A stretch of 33,817 bases of DNA from NCBI GenBank assembly GCA_001897475.1, contig MKSY01000002.1:1-33817 (forward strand). The letters are read 5' to 3'. Position 1 is the stretch's first letter, and every line of letters starts with the position of its first letter. Positions 32,954 to 33,817 of the stretch are shown here, one piece after another. The notes under the pieces are model-generated. The model saw only the letters and a program-made list of their open reading frames with translations, was not told where the DNA came from and did no database searches. Origin of the DNA: Alphaproteobacteria bacterium 43-37 (GTDB taxonomy: Bacteria; Pseudomonadota; Alphaproteobacteria; 43-37). The position numbers were made by a program, and so were the translations under genes.

Positions 32954-33305
32954 ATCACCCTCGCTCTTTTCCCCATCACCCTCGCTCTTTTTCCTTATCG
33001 CCCTCGCTCTTTCCCACGTCACCCTCGCTCTTTCCCACGTCACCCTCGCTCTTTTTTTTGTCATTCCCGTGAAAACGGGAATCCACCTTTTTTACAAATC
33101 TAAGATCAGTTAAGCTGAAAGACTCATGGGTCCCCGCATACGCGAGGAAGACATAGGGAGGTGTCCGGGAAGACAAAGAGGAGCGCCCGGGAAAACAAAA
33201 GGAGTGCGGGAATGACTAAGTGGGGTGCGTGGGAAAACAAAAGGAGTGCGGAATGGCCAAAAGTGAGGTGACCAGATGGCCAAAAGGGAAGCGGGATGAC
33301 AAAGA
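32954..33305. repeat. palindromic-repeat block with tandem half sites on both sides
   Basis: Five tandem units of 21-22 bp (TCACCCTCGCTCTTTCCCAC type) at 32954-33060 lead into a core: a perfect hairpin ATTCCCGT-GAAA-ACGGGAAT (33063-33082), then GGGTCCCCGCATACGCGAGG (about 33128-33147). About eight diverged units in the opposite sense (GGAAGACA, GGAATGAC, GGGATGACA) follow to about 33305. The layout is the same as at 10055-10378 but with longer arms. The stretch 32699-32953 upstream holds no gene I can support. Confidence 0.75.
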
Positions 33306-33313
33306 AGAAAGCC

Positions 33314-33342
33314 AAAAACCTCCACCAGAGGTGGAGGTTTTT
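33314..33342. terminator. strong bidirectional terminator
   Basis: A perfect 13-bp stem AAAAACCTCCACC / GGTGGAGGTTTTT with loop AGA. Because the arms end in A5 and T5 it works as an intrinsic terminator on either strand. It lies 39 bp beyond the stop of the minus-strand gene at 33382 and separates it from the repeat block. Confidence 0.85.
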
Positions 33343-33381
33343 CGTTATGCAAATTAATAGAAAGTCTTATAAAAACGAGAA

Positions 33382-33810
33382 CTACAGCAACCCAACCAAC
33401 TTTAAACCTGAGTCAATTGCATTGAGCAGGCTTAAGATAAAAGGAGATTTAAGCCCCAAGTTTTCACCACCGGTCCGCTTTGCAGACTCAATAATACTAC
33501 CAGCTGTCTTACCTTTCTTTCTCAAATATTCGTACGTTGGCCCTAATGGATCGCTATACATGTACTGATTACGAAGATAAATAACGCCCCGAAGAAATGA
33601 TGGCGCCATGCCTTTAAATCGCTCGCCAATCCGGCGACGCGCAGCATGCATCATCCGAGAAACAACATCCTCCGCCTCTTGGGCAGTTGTTCTAGTTTCC
33701 TTATTTTGAAGGACTGGGATTCGGGCTAAAACAGCATCTTCCAGCTCTTGTAACGGTTGTGTCCAGAAAATTTCGCTAATTTGGATTTGGTGAGTGCCAT
33801 AACTATTCAT
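33382..33810 (-). CDS. uncharacterised protein, possibly continuing past the window edge
   Basis: 142 residues if it starts at ATG 33810, but no ribosome site is visible in the seven bases that remain, and the frame is still open at the edge, so the true start may lie outside. It is helical and charged: LQELEDAVLARIPVLQNKET, EDVVSRMMHAARRRIGERFK, then FLRGVIYLRNQYMYSDPLG, PTYEYLRKKGKTAGSII and a hydrophobic C-terminal helix SLLNAIDSGLKLVGLL. No signal peptide is seen. I do not recognise a family. It is followed by the strong terminator at 33314-33342. Confidence 0.6.
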   Translation of the reverse strand: MNSYGTHQIQISEIFWTQPLQELEDAVLARIPVLQNKETRTTAQEAEDVVSRMMHAARRRIGERFKGMAPSFLRGVIYLRNQYMYSDPLGPTYEYLRKKGKTAGSIIESAKRTGGENLGLKSPFILSLLNAIDSGLKLVGLL

Positions 33811-33817
33811 GGGTGAC

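Noticed and set aside
33296-33568. Plus-strand 90-codon ORF across the terminator
   Set aside because: It begins in repeat DNA, crosses a strong terminator hairpin and is antisense to the better-supported gene at 33382-33810.

Overview
The window looks like the chromosome of a host-associated alphaproteobacterium, most likely from the Holosporales/Rickettsiales side of the class. Pointers are a DivK-type single-domain regulator, the alphaproteobacterial gene order gpmI-envC-ctpA-yibQ-rppH, a rickettsial 17-kDa-antigen-like lipoprotein, intergenic palindromes of the GTCATCCCGGG...GGATGACA type, and a gene-transfer-agent (GTA) style capsid protein. The base composition is moderate. Taxonomy is inferred from gene content only.

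Layout. 1-932: the 3' end of tRNA-Ala, a 360-bp IS4-derived miniature element and a tandem array of about 20-bp units. 933-6777 (minus strand): a compact operon gpmI-envC-ctpA-divergent deacetylase-rppH with overlapping or nearly touching genes, joining glycolysis, cell-wall remodelling and mRNA decay. 6930-8770 (plus): xerD and trhO. 8863-12342 (minus): dnaK-dnaJ, separated by a duplicated 112-bp palindromic repeat. 12465-14724: a small secreted-protein ORF directly downstream of tRNA-Thr, a second copy of the 360-bp element, murI, and an 81-residue gene between inverted repeats. 14903-16921: a DUF1566-type secreted protein cut short by a complete IS3-family element. 17018-20976: a surface lipoprotein, a large membrane protein of unknown function, divK, rpmG (not obvious because short) and an acyl-CoA thioesterase.

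20988-31620 is the most interesting part. Two minus-strand clusters look phage- or GTA-derived: a tail-like/cell-wall-hydrolase/holin cluster (20988-24401) and a capsid cluster (29738-31620) containing a 53-residue small gene. Ordinary chromosomal genes lie between them: accA-accD (fatty-acid synthesis), nagZ (peptidoglycan recycling), a DMT-family transporter and a secreted protein. This resembles the dispersed GTA genes of intracellular alphaproteobacteria rather than a prophage. I see no integrase, portal, large terminase or prohead protease in the window. 31718-33817 holds a cysteine-rich lipoprotein divergent from the capsid gene, another repeat block, a strong terminator and an unidentified gene reaching the window edge.

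The main novelty candidates are the split capsid/tail/lysis gene set, the miniature element that inserts into the loop of a small palindrome, and the signal-peptide ORF that begins where tRNA-Thr ends without a normal start codon.
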